Source: Cyanosarcina radialis HA8281-LM2 (GTDB lineage: Bacteria; Cyanobacteriota; Cyanobacteriia; Cyanobacteriales; CCAP-1448). From it: a stretch of 64,000 nt of DNA. The notes below the pieces were generated by a model, which saw nothing but the letters and a program-made list of their open reading frames with translations, was not told the origin of the DNA and made no database searches. The position numbers and the translations under genes were made by a program. This document shows positions 13,967-22,620 of the stretch, in pieces; the stretch's first letter is position 1; each line of letters begins with the position of its first letter. The stretch lies in assembly GCA_019359615.1 (NCBI GenBank), contig JAHHHA010000004.1, forward strand, positions 235,608 to 299,607. The letters are read 5' to 3'.

Positions 13967-15139
13967 TTAAAAAGCCCATTTACCCTGAGCGAACAAACTG
14001 ACAAACAACGAAAAAAATAGTAAAGACCAAACATTGATAACAGTGAACCAAAAACGATTTTGAGCTTGGCAAGCAAACAGAATATAAAGGGGAAACAAAA
14101 CTAAGGTATAACGAGGAACGCTCAAAATAAATGACGTGCTAGTAAATAATAGCCAATTTCCGGTCATCCAGACGCTATAAGCTGGTCTGAGTCTCAGCCA
14201 ACTCCAAATCGTTCCAGCTAAACCCAAACCAATAAAGAACAATTCCTGGATACCAACCATTTGCCGATAAGTAGGAGAAGCTTCCCAGAGGCGGGCAATA
14301 GTAGATTTAATCCCGCTCCAGGGCAACGCCCCAGATTTGTGCCAGAACTCGTGCTGATGGGTTAAGAATCCGAAGGGATTGCCAGTAACAAAGAAATTAC
14401 AAAGCAGATAGATCCCAAAACCTAAAGGGACAAACCCGATCCACAGCCATCGTTTATCGAATCGCTTGGTTATCCAGTATTGATGGCCAGCTTCAACTAA
14501 CAGAGTAGGAAGTAAGATCGTGCCATTAATTCTCGTCATGCTAGCGAATGCCCCTAAAATTCCTGCTAGCGCCCAGCGCTCTCGACGGGCTGACAGCAAA
14601 CAACCAAAAGTTAAAGCTAAAAATAGACTTTCTGTATAGGCAATATGCAGAAAATAACTGGTAGGAAAAATCAGAAAAAACCAAACTGTATAGCGGGCTA
14701 AATTTTTGGAAAAATCGAGTCTAACTAACTTTTCTAGCAGAATAGCAGCCGCGATCGCAGCGATTCCTGAGACAATTAAAGCACTGAGAAGGTAATTTTG
14801 AGTAAATAACGTTCCCAGCCGAATCAACCAGGGAAATAGAGGATAAAAGGCAATATTAACTCGATCTTCGCCAGTGGTTTGATAGCCATACTGAGCGAGA
14901 TTTAAATATCGAGGTGTATCCCAGCGATTCCAAATAGAAAGCCAATCTCCAATTTCATTGAGGGGAAGATTTAGAAATATTTGATAGCTCAATCCTCCCA
15001 AAATCAAGACCGCCATCTTCATTACCAAAACTTGGCCGATTAATTGCCAATCGAATTTAGCAATTGTAGATGTTAATTTATTGTCTGAAATTTGGCTCGA
15101 CTCCAGCAATTTCATCCTCTCTTTCACCATCGTTAACAA
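13967..15139 (-). CDS. PIG-V-like integral membrane mannosyltransferase
   Basis: 390 residues with roughly nine to ten hydrophobic segments. The motif IWNRWDTPRYLNLAQYGY after the first membrane segment matches the conserved WD-x-H/R-Y-x-x-[IL]A-x-x-GY loop of PIG-V-type and related GT-C transferases, which use polyprenyl-phosphate sugars at the membrane. A second typical element is FPTSYFLHIAYTESLFLA, the PxSY/TES motif of this family. Start could be ATG 15139 (MLTMVKERMK), 15130 or 15112. Same strand as the downstream glycosyltransferase; a joint role in cell-surface glycosylation is inference. Confidence 0.82.
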   Translation of the reverse strand: MLTMVKERMKLLESSQISDNKLTSTIAKFDWQLIGQVLVMKMAVLILGGLSYQIFLNLPLNEIGDWLSIWNRWDTPRYLNLAQYGYQTTGEDRVNIAFYPLFPWLIRLGTLFTQNYLLSALIVSGIAAIAAAILLEKLVRLDFSKNLARYTVWFFLIFPTSYFLHIAYTESLFLALTFGCLLSARRERWALAGILGAFASMTRINGTILLPTLLVEAGHQYWITKRFDKRWLWIGFVPLGFGIYLLCNFFVTGNPFGFLTHQHEFWHKSGALPWSGIKSTIARLWEASPTYRQMVGIQELFFIGLGLAGTIWSWLRLRPAYSVWMTGNWLLFTSTSFILSVPRYTLVLFPLYILFACQAQNRFWFTVINVWSLLFFSLFVSLFAQGKWAF

Positions 15140-15473
15140 CTCCAGCAGTATCTCGCGCTCCTACTAAGTAGGTAGGTTTTCATTTTTGTAACGCTAACTG
15201 TACCCTGTAGTGATAGTATTTGTATCTTGTCAGATACTCGCATCTTACCGAATCGCCCCTCTACCAACTAGTACGTGGAAATGATGGTAATGACCAAAAA
15301 CAAGCGGATACAAGCCTCCCTCAAGAAGTGGAAAAGTTTTTGCCTTTTGTCTGGACGCTGAGCTTGTCGAAGCGTTGACTTTTGACTTGATTTGATATCC
15401 TGGATCTTTGCGAATGTCAAAAGCATCATCAATATAGAATACAAAACTTATTTCGCCCATATTATTGTTTGCT
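15140..15473. other. Intergenic region with dispersed repeats and possible gene remnant
   Basis: Between divergent genes. A minus-strand 79-codon frame (15245-15484) contains plausible protein-like stretches ([38 protein letters not shown]) but its middle is made of a dispersed repeat containing GCTGAGCTTGTCGAAGC and it overlaps the bioF start. I see it as a remnant or chance frame. Confidence 0.45.
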
Positions 15474-16637
15474 ATGTCAACCAATCCCTATGCTTGGCTA
15501 AAAAAATCCTTAGATACGATTAAACAAGCTGACTGGTATCGTTCCGTCCAAACGATTCAAAGCTCTCCTGGGGCTAAAGTAACGGTAGAAGGGCGCTCGC
15601 TCATCAATTTCGCCAGTAACGATTATCTAGGATTGGCTGGAGACGATCGCTTAATGCAAGCCGCCATGGCAGCTATCCAGGAATTTGGCACTGGTAGCAC
15701 TGGTTCGAGATTGCTGACGGGACATCGGGAACTGCACCGAAAATTAGAAACAGCGATCGCTCATTGGAAACAAACGGAAGACGCACTAGTATTTAGTTCT
15801 GGGTATTTAGCTAACGCAGGCACAATAGCTGCGATCGTTGGCAAGCGCGATCTGATTTTGGCGGATATCAACAATCATTCTAGCCTCAAGAGCGGAACTA
15901 CCCTCAGCGGTGCCACAGCGATCGAATACGCTCACTGCAATGTTGAAGATTTACACCAACATCTATACCAACACCGACAAGCCTACCGCCGCTGCTTAAT
16001 TGTTACCGATAGCGTTTTCAGCATGGATGGCGATCTTTGCCCATTACCAGCACTGCTAGATTTGGCAGCAGAGTTTGACTGTATGCTGCTAGTCGATGAA
16101 GCTCACGCTACTGGCGTTTTAGGCACAACTGGTGCTGGTGGGGTAGAACATTTTGGCTGCACCGGACGACCTTTAATTCAAGTCGGCACTCTCAGCAAAG
16201 CTTTAGGCAGTTTGGGGGGATACGTTGCTGGCACTAAAACCTTAATCGACTTCCTCCGCAATCGCGCCCCTACCTGGATTTACACTACTGCGCTTTCACC
16301 CGCAGATACAGCCGCAGCCTTAGCCGCTGTCAAGGTTGCCCGACAAGATCCAGAACGCCGCTCCCAACTCTGGCAAAACGTCAATGCTCTCAAGCAACTA
16401 ATTGCCTACCAGCTACCTCACCGCCAATTTTTGCCTTCTAATTCTCCGATTCTCTGCTTGCCAATGGAGACACCAGCCGAAGCTTTAAAGGTGGGGCAAC
16501 AACTCCAAACTGCGGGGATTTTTGCTCCAGCAATTCGTCCGCCTACAGTTACTACCAGCAGAATTCGCTTTTCGGTAATGGCAACTCACAAGTTAGCTCA
16601 CATTCAGCAGCTAGTAGAGGCTTTAAAAACTTTGTAA
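15474..16637 (+). CDS. bioF: 8-amino-7-oxononanoate synthase
   Basis: 387 residues from ATG 15474 ([13 protein letters not shown]); an upstream in-frame TTG at 15465 is less likely. This PLP enzyme condenses pimeloyl-ACP (or -CoA) with L-alanine in biotin synthesis. Landmarks: [39 protein letters not shown] and the PLP lysine in [13 protein letters not shown]. The family also contains KBL and serine palmitoyltransferase, but the [12 protein letters not shown] and SNDYLGL features and length fit BioF best. No other biotin gene is adjacent. Confidence 0.93.
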   Translation: MSTNPYAWLKKSLDTIKQADWYRSVQTIQSSPGAKVTVEGRSLINFASNDYLGLAGDDRLMQAAMAAIQEFGTGSTGSRLLTGHRELHRKLETAIAHWKQTEDALVFSSGYLANAGTIAAIVGKRDLILADINNHSSLKSGTTLSGATAIEYAHCNVEDLHQHLYQHRQAYRRCLIVTDSVFSMDGDLCPLPALLDLAAEFDCMLLVDEAHATGVLGTTGAGGVEHFGCTGRPLIQVGTLSKALGSLGGYVAGTKTLIDFLRNRAPTWIYTTALSPADTAAALAAVKVARQDPERRSQLWQNVNALKQLIAYQLPHRQFLPSNSPILCLPMETPAEALKVGQQLQTAGIFAPAIRPPTVTTSRIRFSVMATHKLAHIQQLVEALKTL

Positions 16638-16737
16638 GTAGGTAGGCAAAATTGATGATAAAGTTCGAGTCTGGGCATGGGGTATAGGGCATAGGGCATA
16701 GCCATAGATCGTTTATTCTGCTTAGGTACTTAAACAA

Positions 16738-17190
16738 TTACTCTGGCAAAAAGTCATCATTTACTACCTCTGCTAACTCGTAAGAACACCGTTCGGGAAA
16801 AGTTTCTAAAGGCAATCCAGTTTCGGCTTTGGCTTGTTTGACTGCATCCTCATAAGAGCGATCGAAAATGGTTTCTAGATATGGCTTGAGACTGGGAGAA
16901 TCTTCGATCGCATCTCTAATCCGCCTGCGATGTTCGACAATGCTACCTTCCCAACTACCGCTTCGACTCTCTGGCTGAAACTGCCACTTGAGTAAATGGA
17001 GTAGAACGACTATCAGATTACTCTTGAGGCTCTGACGTTCCCTTCTCCCCATATCCTCAATTTCCTCGATTAGATTTTCCCAATCGACATTTTCATAGTC
17101 CTGACTCCGTAATTTATCTAAGGTAGTTTCTATCCATTGCCAATAGTCAGCTTCGTAAAGAGTTTGGCAATTCGATCGGAGGATAGTCAT
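16738..17190 (-). CDS. DUF29 family protein
   Basis: 150 residues: YEADYWQWIETTLDKLRSQDYENVDWENLIEEIEDMGRRER followed by the LLHLLKWQFQPE core and the RRRIRDAIEDSPSLKPYLE segment characterise DUF29, a family greatly expanded in cyanobacteria. It is predicted helical and has no known function. It stands alone between bioF (convergent) and another small minus-strand gene. Confidence 0.88.
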   Translation of the reverse strand: MTILRSNCQTLYEADYWQWIETTLDKLRSQDYENVDWENLIEEIEDMGRRERQSLKSNLIVVLLHLLKWQFQPESRSGSWEGSIVEHRRRIRDAIEDSPSLKPYLETIFDRSYEDAVKQAKAETGLPLETFPERCSYELAEVVNDDFLPE

Positions 17191-17292
17191 AAGCCAGCCA
17201 AAGGGGGAAGACCAAAATTCGATCCTAGCAAATAGCTGAACTCTGACAGTAACATTTGCGAATTGTGAATTGCGAATTGCGAATTGTTTTGG

Positions 17293-17529
17293 TCATTTAA
17301 TATTGACAGTCAAAGTCAGATTGCTCATCCCCCACACGGCAAAAAACTGATTGAATAACTCCCGGCTCGCTGAGGTCATATCTCCATCGTCATCGATGAT
17401 TCCCCCTGGAATTAGTCGTCCGCCATCGGTTTGCAAATCTAAGCGCAATTCGCCACTATCGCTTTTGTGAATTACGAGGCTACCCCTAGCTAAGACCTGC
17501 CCCGCTCGACTAACAACCATACATCGCAT
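17293..17529 (-). CDS. Conserved small cyanobacterial protein of unknown function
   Basis: About 78 residues from ATG 17529, where GAGG lies 9 bases upstream; ATG 17520 is an alternative. The sequence (MVVSRAGQVLARGSLVIHKS, GGRLIPGGIIDDDGDMTS, ELFNQFFAVWGMSNLTLTV) looks like a mostly beta protein. I do not recognise a named family. About 100 bp separate it from the DUF29 gene; the spacer holds AATTGCGAATTGCG repeats. Confidence 0.65.
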   Translation of the reverse strand: MRCMVVSRAGQVLARGSLVIHKSDSGELRLDLQTDGGRLIPGGIIDDDGDMTSASRELFNQFFAVWGMSNLTLTVNIK

Positions 17530-17695
17530 TCCCAAGTTCCTCAGATCTGATTGCTGTTCGATCGTACTACCTTTGTGCGACTCCTTTGCCGAGCCAAATC
17601 AATCCCGATAAAATTAGTCGGATATGTTTGACGAGTATTTTTGCCCGTGTTACCATCGACCTCAATTAGTTGACGCACATTCCCCTACTGAGACT

Positions 17696-19000
17696 ATGAC
17701 CCAGACAATCCAATCCCCAGAACTCGCCACCCAGGCAACATTCACCGCTCTGAAGTGTAAAGAATGCGGTGCCGAATACGAACCTCAAGCCATCCACGTT
17801 TGCGAATTCTGTTTTGGCCCTCTGGAAGTCTCTTACGATTACAACGCTTTGCGCCGTCAAGTCACCCGCGAAAGCATTCAAGCCGGACCGAATTCTATCT
17901 GGCGCTATCGCTCCTTCTTGCCAGTTAGCACCCAAACCCCGATCGATGTGGGAACGGGGATGACTCCCTTAGTGCGAGCAAATCGTTTGGCCCGTCGTCT
18001 CGGTCTGAAAAATCTCTACATCAAGAATGATGCGGTCAATATGCCTACCCTCAGTTTTAAAGATCGAGTGGTATCTGTGGCTTTAACTAGAGCTAAAGAA
18101 TTGGGGTTCTCGACAGTCTCTTGCGCCAGTACGGGGAATCTGGCTAACTCGACGGCTGCGATCGCGGCTCATGCAGGATTGGATTGTTGCGTCTTCATCC
18201 CTTCAGATCTAGAAGCAGGCAAAGTCTTGGGAACGTTGATCTACAGTCCGACGGTGATGGCAGTGCAAGGCAACTACGACCAGGTAAACCGCCTGTGTTG
18301 CGAAGTAGCAAACACCTACGGCTGGGGATTCGTCAACATTAACTTGCGTCCCTACTACTCCGAAGGTTCAAAAACCCTCGGCTACGAAGTCATCGAACAG
18401 CTAGGGTGGAAATTACCAGACCATATCGTTGCGCCTTTAGCGTCTGGCTCCTTATTTACAAAAATTCACAAAGGCTTCCAAGAATTCATCAAAGTGGGAT
18501 TGGTTGAAGATAAGGATGTGCGCTTCAGCGGAGCGCAAGCTGACGGTTGTTCCCCCATCGCTCAAGCCTTCCGAGAAGACCGCGACTTTATCGCCCCAGT
18601 CAAGCCCAATACCATTGCTAAATCGATCGCTATCGGCAATCCTGCCGACGGCGTTTACGCCCTAGAAATCGCCAGAAAGACAGGCGGCAACATCGAATCG
18701 GTCAGCGATGCGGAAATCGTCGACGGGATCAAGTTGCTGGCAGAAACCGAAGGGATATTTACTGAAACTGCTGGCGGCACGACGATCGCCGTGCTGAAAA
18801 AGCTGGTAGAAGCAGGTAAAATCGATCCGGACGAAACTACCGTCGCCTACATTACAGGTAACGGCTTGAAGACTCAAGAAGCAGTGCAGGGATACATCGG
18901 CGAACCCTTAACGATCGAAGCCAAACTAGAAAGCTTTGAACGCGCTTTAGAACGTTCCCGCACCCTAGAACGCCTAGATTGGCAACAAGTGCTAGTTTAA
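17696..19000 (+). CDS. thrC: Threonine synthase
   Basis: 434 residues from ATG 17696 (MTQTIQSPELATQ). Converts O-phosphohomoserine to threonine using PLP. The N-terminus has a zinc-ribbon-like pair (CKECG and CEFCFG), as in the cyanobacterial/plant-type enzymes. The PLP lysine is in TLSFKDRVV, the cofactor phosphate loop in ASTGNLANSTAA, and the C-terminal GNGLKTQEAV matches the family. The open frame runs 24 codons further upstream, but that extension is not typical. A CysO-like sulfur carrier follows 125 bp downstream. Confidence 0.93.
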   Translation: MTQTIQSPELATQATFTALKCKECGAEYEPQAIHVCEFCFGPLEVSYDYNALRRQVTRESIQAGPNSIWRYRSFLPVSTQTPIDVGTGMTPLVRANRLARRLGLKNLYIKNDAVNMPTLSFKDRVVSVALTRAKELGFSTVSCASTGNLANSTAAIAAHAGLDCCVFIPSDLEAGKVLGTLIYSPTVMAVQGNYDQVNRLCCEVANTYGWGFVNINLRPYYSEGSKTLGYEVIEQLGWKLPDHIVAPLASGSLFTKIHKGFQEFIKVGLVEDKDVRFSGAQADGCSPIAQAFREDRDFIAPVKPNTIAKSIAIGNPADGVYALEIARKTGGNIESVSDAEIVDGIKLLAETEGIFTETAGGTTIAVLKKLVEAGKIDPDETTVAYITGNGLKTQEAVQGYIGEPLTIEAKLESFERALERSRTLERLDWQQVLV

Positions 19001-19003
19001 ATA

Positions 19004-19038
19004 AGAAGTTCAGAAGTTCAGAAGTTCAGGAGTTCAGA
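19004..19038. repeat. AGAAGTTC tandem octamers
   Basis: Four units of AGAAGTTC/AGGAGTTC directly after thrC, followed by CACCCCATCTCCC low-complexity sequence to about 19120. The same octamer occurs at 41175-41195, 60050-60080 and 63705-63720. Confidence 0.8.
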
Positions 19039-19124
19039 ATGTAGAGATGGAGTGTCGAGTGTGGAGTTACCCTCACCCCCTCACCCCATCTCCCCATCTC
19101 CCCATCTTCCCATCTCCCCCAAAC

Positions 19125-19400
19125 ATGGCTGTAAAAGTTCTAATTCCCACTACTCTGCAAAAATTTACTAGCGATCGCGCTACCCTAGAATGCGATGCCA
19201 CCAGCATTGCAGAATTAATCGATTCGATGGAACAAAGCTGTCCTGGAATTAAGGGACGGCTGTGCGACGAAGAAGGCAAACCTCGGCGATTTTTGAATCT
19301 CTACGTCAACGATGAAGACATTCGCTTCCTCGAAGGCGTGCAAACTGCACTCAAAGATGGGGACCAAGTGAGTATTGTCCCAGCCGTAGCTGGTGGCTAA
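19125..19400 (+). CDS. CysO-like sulfur-carrier protein (MoaD/ThiS fold)
   Basis: 91 residues from ATG 19125 ([14 protein letters not shown]); an earlier in-frame start lies in low-complexity repeat and is rejected. Beta-grasp ubiquitin-like fold ending in the di-glycine needed for thiocarboxylation ([10 protein letters not shown]). The block [22 protein letters not shown] is nearly the same as mycobacterial CysO, which delivers sulfur for cysteine synthesis with CysM and the protease Mec, rather than MoaD or ThiS. No activating enzyme or protease is in the window. Its position after thrC suggests sulfur amino-acid metabolism, which is inference. Confidence 0.87.
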   Translation: MAVKVLIPTTLQKFTSDRATLECDATSIAELIDSMEQSCPGIKGRLCDEEGKPRRFLNLYVNDEDIRFLEGVQTALKDGDQVSIVPAVAGG

Positions 19401-19523
19401 TCCAGGCTAGTGGATCGACATACCTCAGACAGTGCAATCGCTGTAGGTTGGGTTGAGGGCCAGCGAAACCCAACAAACCCAACCATCATGCCTCATTAAT
19501 TCTCTATTCCCTCATAGAAGATA

Positions 19524-20018
19524 ATGGCGGAAGAAACCAACCAAAATCCTGCGGAAGAGCAACCAGCAACCCCGGCTGAAGCCGGAGAAGAAAAAGCTGC
19601 GAAAAAGCCTGCTGCTAAAGCACCCAAAAAAGAGAAAGCCCCAGCCGTTGAAGATAAACCTTTTAGCGAGTTTATTCAGCAAGACTACTTGCCCACCCTG
19701 CAAAAGGCGCTAGCAACTCAGGGTATTGAAGATTTATTTCTCAAACTGGAAAAGCAAAAGATCCCAGTAGCTGGTTTCGATCGAGATCCCGATTGCTGGC
19801 AAGTCATCGGCAACTGGAATCGGGGTTCCCGTCAATTCAACCTCTACTTCCCCCAAGAAGATATTCAAGGACAAAGAGGATTTTCTTATGCTGAAAATCG
19901 CGGTCAACCCAGCACGATCGAACCATTCTTGATCGACGAACGCAAGGTGACACTGGATCTATTGGTGTTCGGTGTAGTGCAACGCTTGAACGGGCAAAAG
20001 TGGCTGGGAAGGAATTAA
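19524..20018 (+). CDS. DUF2996-like protein
   Basis: 164 residues. The first ~45 are rich in Ala, Glu, Lys and Pro and look disordered; from FSEFIQQDYLPTLQKALATQ onward the protein is globular, with WQVIGNWNRGSRQFNLYFPQ and a GQPSTIEPFLIDERKVTLDL core. This fits the cyanobacterial/plastid family annotated DUF2996, of unknown function. Preceded by a dispersed repeat containing TAGGTTGGGTTGAGG and followed by GC-rich hairpins. Confidence 0.7.
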   Translation: MAEETNQNPAEEQPATPAEAGEEKAAKKPAAKAPKKEKAPAVEDKPFSEFIQQDYLPTLQKALATQGIEDLFLKLEKQKIPVAGFDRDPDCWQVIGNWNRGSRQFNLYFPQEDIQGQRGFSYAENRGQPSTIEPFLIDERKVTLDLLVFGVVQRLNGQKWLGRN

Positions 20019-20058
20019 CCAAAACGTGAATTCGACGAAGACTTTGCCCTCACCCCAA

Positions 20059-20084
20059 CCCCTCTCCCAGGCTTGGGAGAGGGG
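20059..20084. repeat. CCCCTCTCCC/GGGAGAGGGG hairpin
   Basis: 10-bp perfect arms, 6-base loop. One of several copies of this hairpin (1863-1884, 22503-22524, 25400-25425, 26139-26164), always beside CTCACCCC or its complement. A second, broken copy follows at 20113-20150. Confidence 0.8.
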
Positions 20085-20178
20085 CTTCAAATCTCGCTCT
20101 TTCTTCTAGTTCCCCTCTCTCAGAATTAGGGAGGGGGCTAGGGGGTGAGGGCGAGTTTGCTGTCGAACTGACGTAAAT

Positions 20179-20439
20179 TCAGGTATCTTCTAATTTTCTA
20201 ACTCTTTGCTCTAATTGGTCTAATAAGTCTTCAGTACGAAATAGATCTACTTGCTGACTAGCTGCTAATTGAATCAACCTTTCAATATTTCTTTGCTGCC
20301 GTTCTGAATTCTCTTTTAAGGCTTCAATTTCGTTTGATTGTCTTATCTGGGCCTCGAAAAATTGCAATTGTCTTTCCTGTAAGTTTCTTTGTACTTGCAG
20401 CATTGCTTCTATAGTTTGCTGCATTTCTTCCAACGTCAT
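20179..20439 (-). CDS. Small coiled-coil protein
   Basis: 86 residues, predicted almost wholly alpha-helical with heptad-like spacing (MQQTIEAMLQVQRNLQERQ; DLLDQLEQRVRKLEDT). AAGGAG lies 5-6 bases before the ATG, a strong ribosome site that supports expression. Similar short coiled-coil proteins are common and unnamed in cyanobacteria. No function can be given. Confidence 0.7.
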   Translation of the reverse strand: MTLEEMQQTIEAMLQVQRNLQERQLQFFEAQIRQSNEIEALKENSERQQRNIERLIQLAASQQVDLFRTEDLLDQLEQRVRKLEDT

Positions 20440-20478
20440 TAGTTCTCCTTCTTATTATTCATAACGATTTCATCGATT

Positions 20479-20994
20479 CTAAAGTTCGATGAAATCGTAG
20501 ATGATAACGCCCGTTTCTGGGTGGTTGTCTACCTCAACGTATCTGCTTTTAACCATTTGCTTTAAAGTGGCTTCAACTTCAGCGAAACTAACTCCAGTAT
20601 CCATCACTGCTTGAGTGACAGATATTTTGCCACCTCTTTTAGCAGCAGCTTTGACGAGTTTGACCATCAACTCATCGGCCGTCAGGGGTCTAGCCGTCAT
20701 CGCTATCGCCCCATCAGGAGGCAGCGGGATCGCTAGGGGCGATAAACCCAATTTTGCCCTCATCTTTTGGTTATGGTCTTCTACCATTCTTGACATTAAG
20801 AACAGATCGGCGAACTGCCCCATCCAAAACAACCCAAAAGTAAACAACCACAAAACTCCCGTAACGTACTGCTTGTTGTAAAAGCGGTGCAGCCCGTGAA
20901 TTTGCAGCAAGCAAGCCAGCCAAAGCAAGTAGCTAGTGCCGACGTTGTTCGTCGATTGAGCCTCAATTGCTTTGTCGTTTGGAGAAGTTGCCAT
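20479..20994 (-). CDS. TM2-domain membrane protein with C-terminal winged-helix-like region
   Basis: 171 residues. The first half has two hydrophobic hairpin segments around GLHRFYNKQYVTGVLWLFTFGLFWMGQ, the signature of the TM2 domain (G-x-H-R-F-Y ... G-x-x-x-L-x-x). The second half (about 100-171: LTADELMVKLVKAAAKRG, SVTQAVMDTGVSFAEVEATL, SRYVEVDNHPETG) resembles a small helix-turn-helix module placed on the cytoplasmic side. Lies upstream of the coiled-coil gene on the same strand (39 bp gap), so the two may be co-transcribed. Confidence 0.8.
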   Translation of the reverse strand: MATSPNDKAIEAQSTNNVGTSYLLWLACLLQIHGLHRFYNKQYVTGVLWLFTFGLFWMGQFADLFLMSRMVEDHNQKMRAKLGLSPLAIPLPPDGAIAMTARPLTADELMVKLVKAAAKRGGKISVTQAVMDTGVSFAEVEATLKQMVKSRYVEVDNHPETGVIIYDFIEL

Positions 20995-21269
20995 AAACCC
21001 ATAAATTATGAACGTTGCCCGATCTCGATCGTAGAAATTTTTTTCAGAGATTGGGGTGCTAACGCCTCCTCATATATGAAGCTTTGTTACGTTACGAGCG
21101 CGATCGGCATTTGTCACAAAACTTGATATCGCGTAGTAACTCTTAACTCAATCGATCGCTTCTGCCCCTCAAGATATTGATAAACTGAAACACAGCCACA
21201 ATAAGCAGTTTTGAACGCTTTATAACAACACTTCTGTAGCTACCGTCATTACCAACAGCAAAACCAACT

Positions 21270-22346
21270 ATGGTAGATTCGCTCAAGAAACCAAACTTTG
21301 AAGAGATCAGACCTGGAATTAAAGTCCCAGCTAAAGACACCATCCTGACACCAAGGTTTTATACGACAGACTTTGATGCCATGGAGAAGATGGACATCTC
21401 GCCTAACGAAGATGAGTTGAAAGCCATCCTCGAAGAGTTTCGGGCTGACTACAATCGGCATCACTTCGTCCGGGATGCCGAATTCGAGCAGTCTTGGGAT
21501 GGCATCGACGGCAAAACTCGCAGGTTATTCGTCGAGTTTTTAGAGCGTTCCTGCACGGCAGAATTTTCTGGCTTTTTACTTTACAAGGAACTAGGACGGC
21601 GGTTAAAAAACAAAAATCCCCTGTTGTCGGAGTGTTTTACCTTAATGTCGCGGGATGAAGCCCGCCATTCTGGTTTCCTGAATAAGGCGATGTCAGACTT
21701 CGATATCTGCTTAGATTTGGGATTTCTGACTAAGAACAAAAAATACACCTTCTTTAAACCCAAGTTCATCTTCTATGCGACCTACCTATCGGAGAAGATC
21801 GGCTACTGGCGCTACATCACGATCTATCGGCATTTAGAAGCCCATCCCGAACACCGGATCTATCCGATTTTCCGGTTCTTTGAAAACTGGTGTCAGGATG
21901 AAAACCGCCACGGTGACTTCTTCGATGCGATGATGAGAGCGCAACCAGACACCTTAAACGATTGGAAAGCCAAATTGTGGTGTCGGTTCTTCTTGCTGTC
22001 GGTGTTCGTTACTATGTATCTCAACGACATCCAGCGAAAAGATTTCTATGCCTCTATCGGCCTAGATGCTCGCAACTACGATAAGTACGTGATCGAAAAG
22101 ACCAACGAAACTGCGGCGCGGGTATTTCCGGTGATGCTAGATGTAGAGAATCCCCAATTCTACGATCGCCTAGAAACTTGCGTCAAGAATAACGAAAAAA
22201 TTAGCGCGATCGCTAACTCCAACACTCCTAAATTCCTGCAATTATTCCAGAAGTTGCCTGCATATATCTCTAATGGCTGGCAATTCTTGCGCCTGTATTT
22301 AATGAAGCCAATTGATGTCACTGGCTGGGAAGGCACTGTGCGCTAA
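21270..22346 (+). CDS. acsF: Mg-protoporphyrin IX monomethyl ester oxidative cyclase
   Basis: 358 residues. This diiron monooxygenase forms the isocyclic ring E of chlorophyll from Mg-protoporphyrin monomethyl ester using oxygen, giving protochlorophyllide. The two E-x-x-H-type iron-binding helices are visible ([11 protein letters not shown] and [16 protein letters not shown]), together with [17 protein letters not shown]. Normal length for the cyanobacterial enzyme. Long leader (about 270 bp after the divergent TM2 gene) and a strong terminator just after the stop suggest a single-gene transcript. Confidence 0.97.
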   Translation: MVDSLKKPNFEEIRPGIKVPAKDTILTPRFYTTDFDAMEKMDISPNEDELKAILEEFRADYNRHHFVRDAEFEQSWDGIDGKTRRLFVEFLERSCTAEFSGFLLYKELGRRLKNKNPLLSECFTLMSRDEARHSGFLNKAMSDFDICLDLGFLTKNKKYTFFKPKFIFYATYLSEKIGYWRYITIYRHLEAHPEHRIYPIFRFFENWCQDENRHGDFFDAMMRAQPDTLNDWKAKLWCRFFLLSVFVTMYLNDIQRKDFYASIGLDARNYDKYVIEKTNETAARVFPVMLDVENPQFYDRLETCVKNNEKISAIANSNTPKFLQLFQKLPAYISNGWQFLRLYLMKPIDVTGWEGTVR

Positions 22347-22383
22347 AATAGCGGAATAACGCATAGAATTCTTTACCTCGGTG

Positions 22384-22418
22384 AAAGTGGTTCTGTAATT
22401 AGCAGAGCCACTTTTTTT
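22384..22418 (+). terminator. Rho-independent terminator of acsF
   Basis: Stem AAAGTGGTTCTG with CAGAGCCACTTT, loop TAATTAG, followed by TTTT. Located 38 bp after the acsF stop. Confidence 0.9.
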
Positions 22419-22456
22419 GTGTCTGCAATATCTTATGTCGATTCGATCGCCAGTCA

Positions 22457-22615
22457 TATCAAATCCGGTTCTCATACCATCCATTGCTGCCCTCACTCCC
22501 AACCCCTCTCCCACGGGAGAGGGGAATGGAAGTTTCTGTTATTTGAGGGGGGAGCAAGGAGAGGGAATCCGGAGGCGGGTGAGGGCTTTCCCTGGCTTTG
22601 CTAAGCAATTTGGTA
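22457..22615. mobile_element. MITE-like element, second copy
   Basis: Begins TATCAAATCCGGTT and ends AATTTGGTA, so its right inverted repeat is decayed. Its left ~70 bp is almost identical to the reverse complement of the right part of the copy at 1814-1930, including the internal CCCCTCTCCC hairpin. It ends 5 bp before the ilvD stop codon. Confidence 0.65.
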
Positions 22616-22620
22616 TCGCT

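Noticed and set aside
15245..15484. 79-codon minus-strand open frame as a real gene
   Set aside because: Its centre is dispersed-repeat DNA, it overlaps the bioF start and has no ribosome site; possible remnant only.
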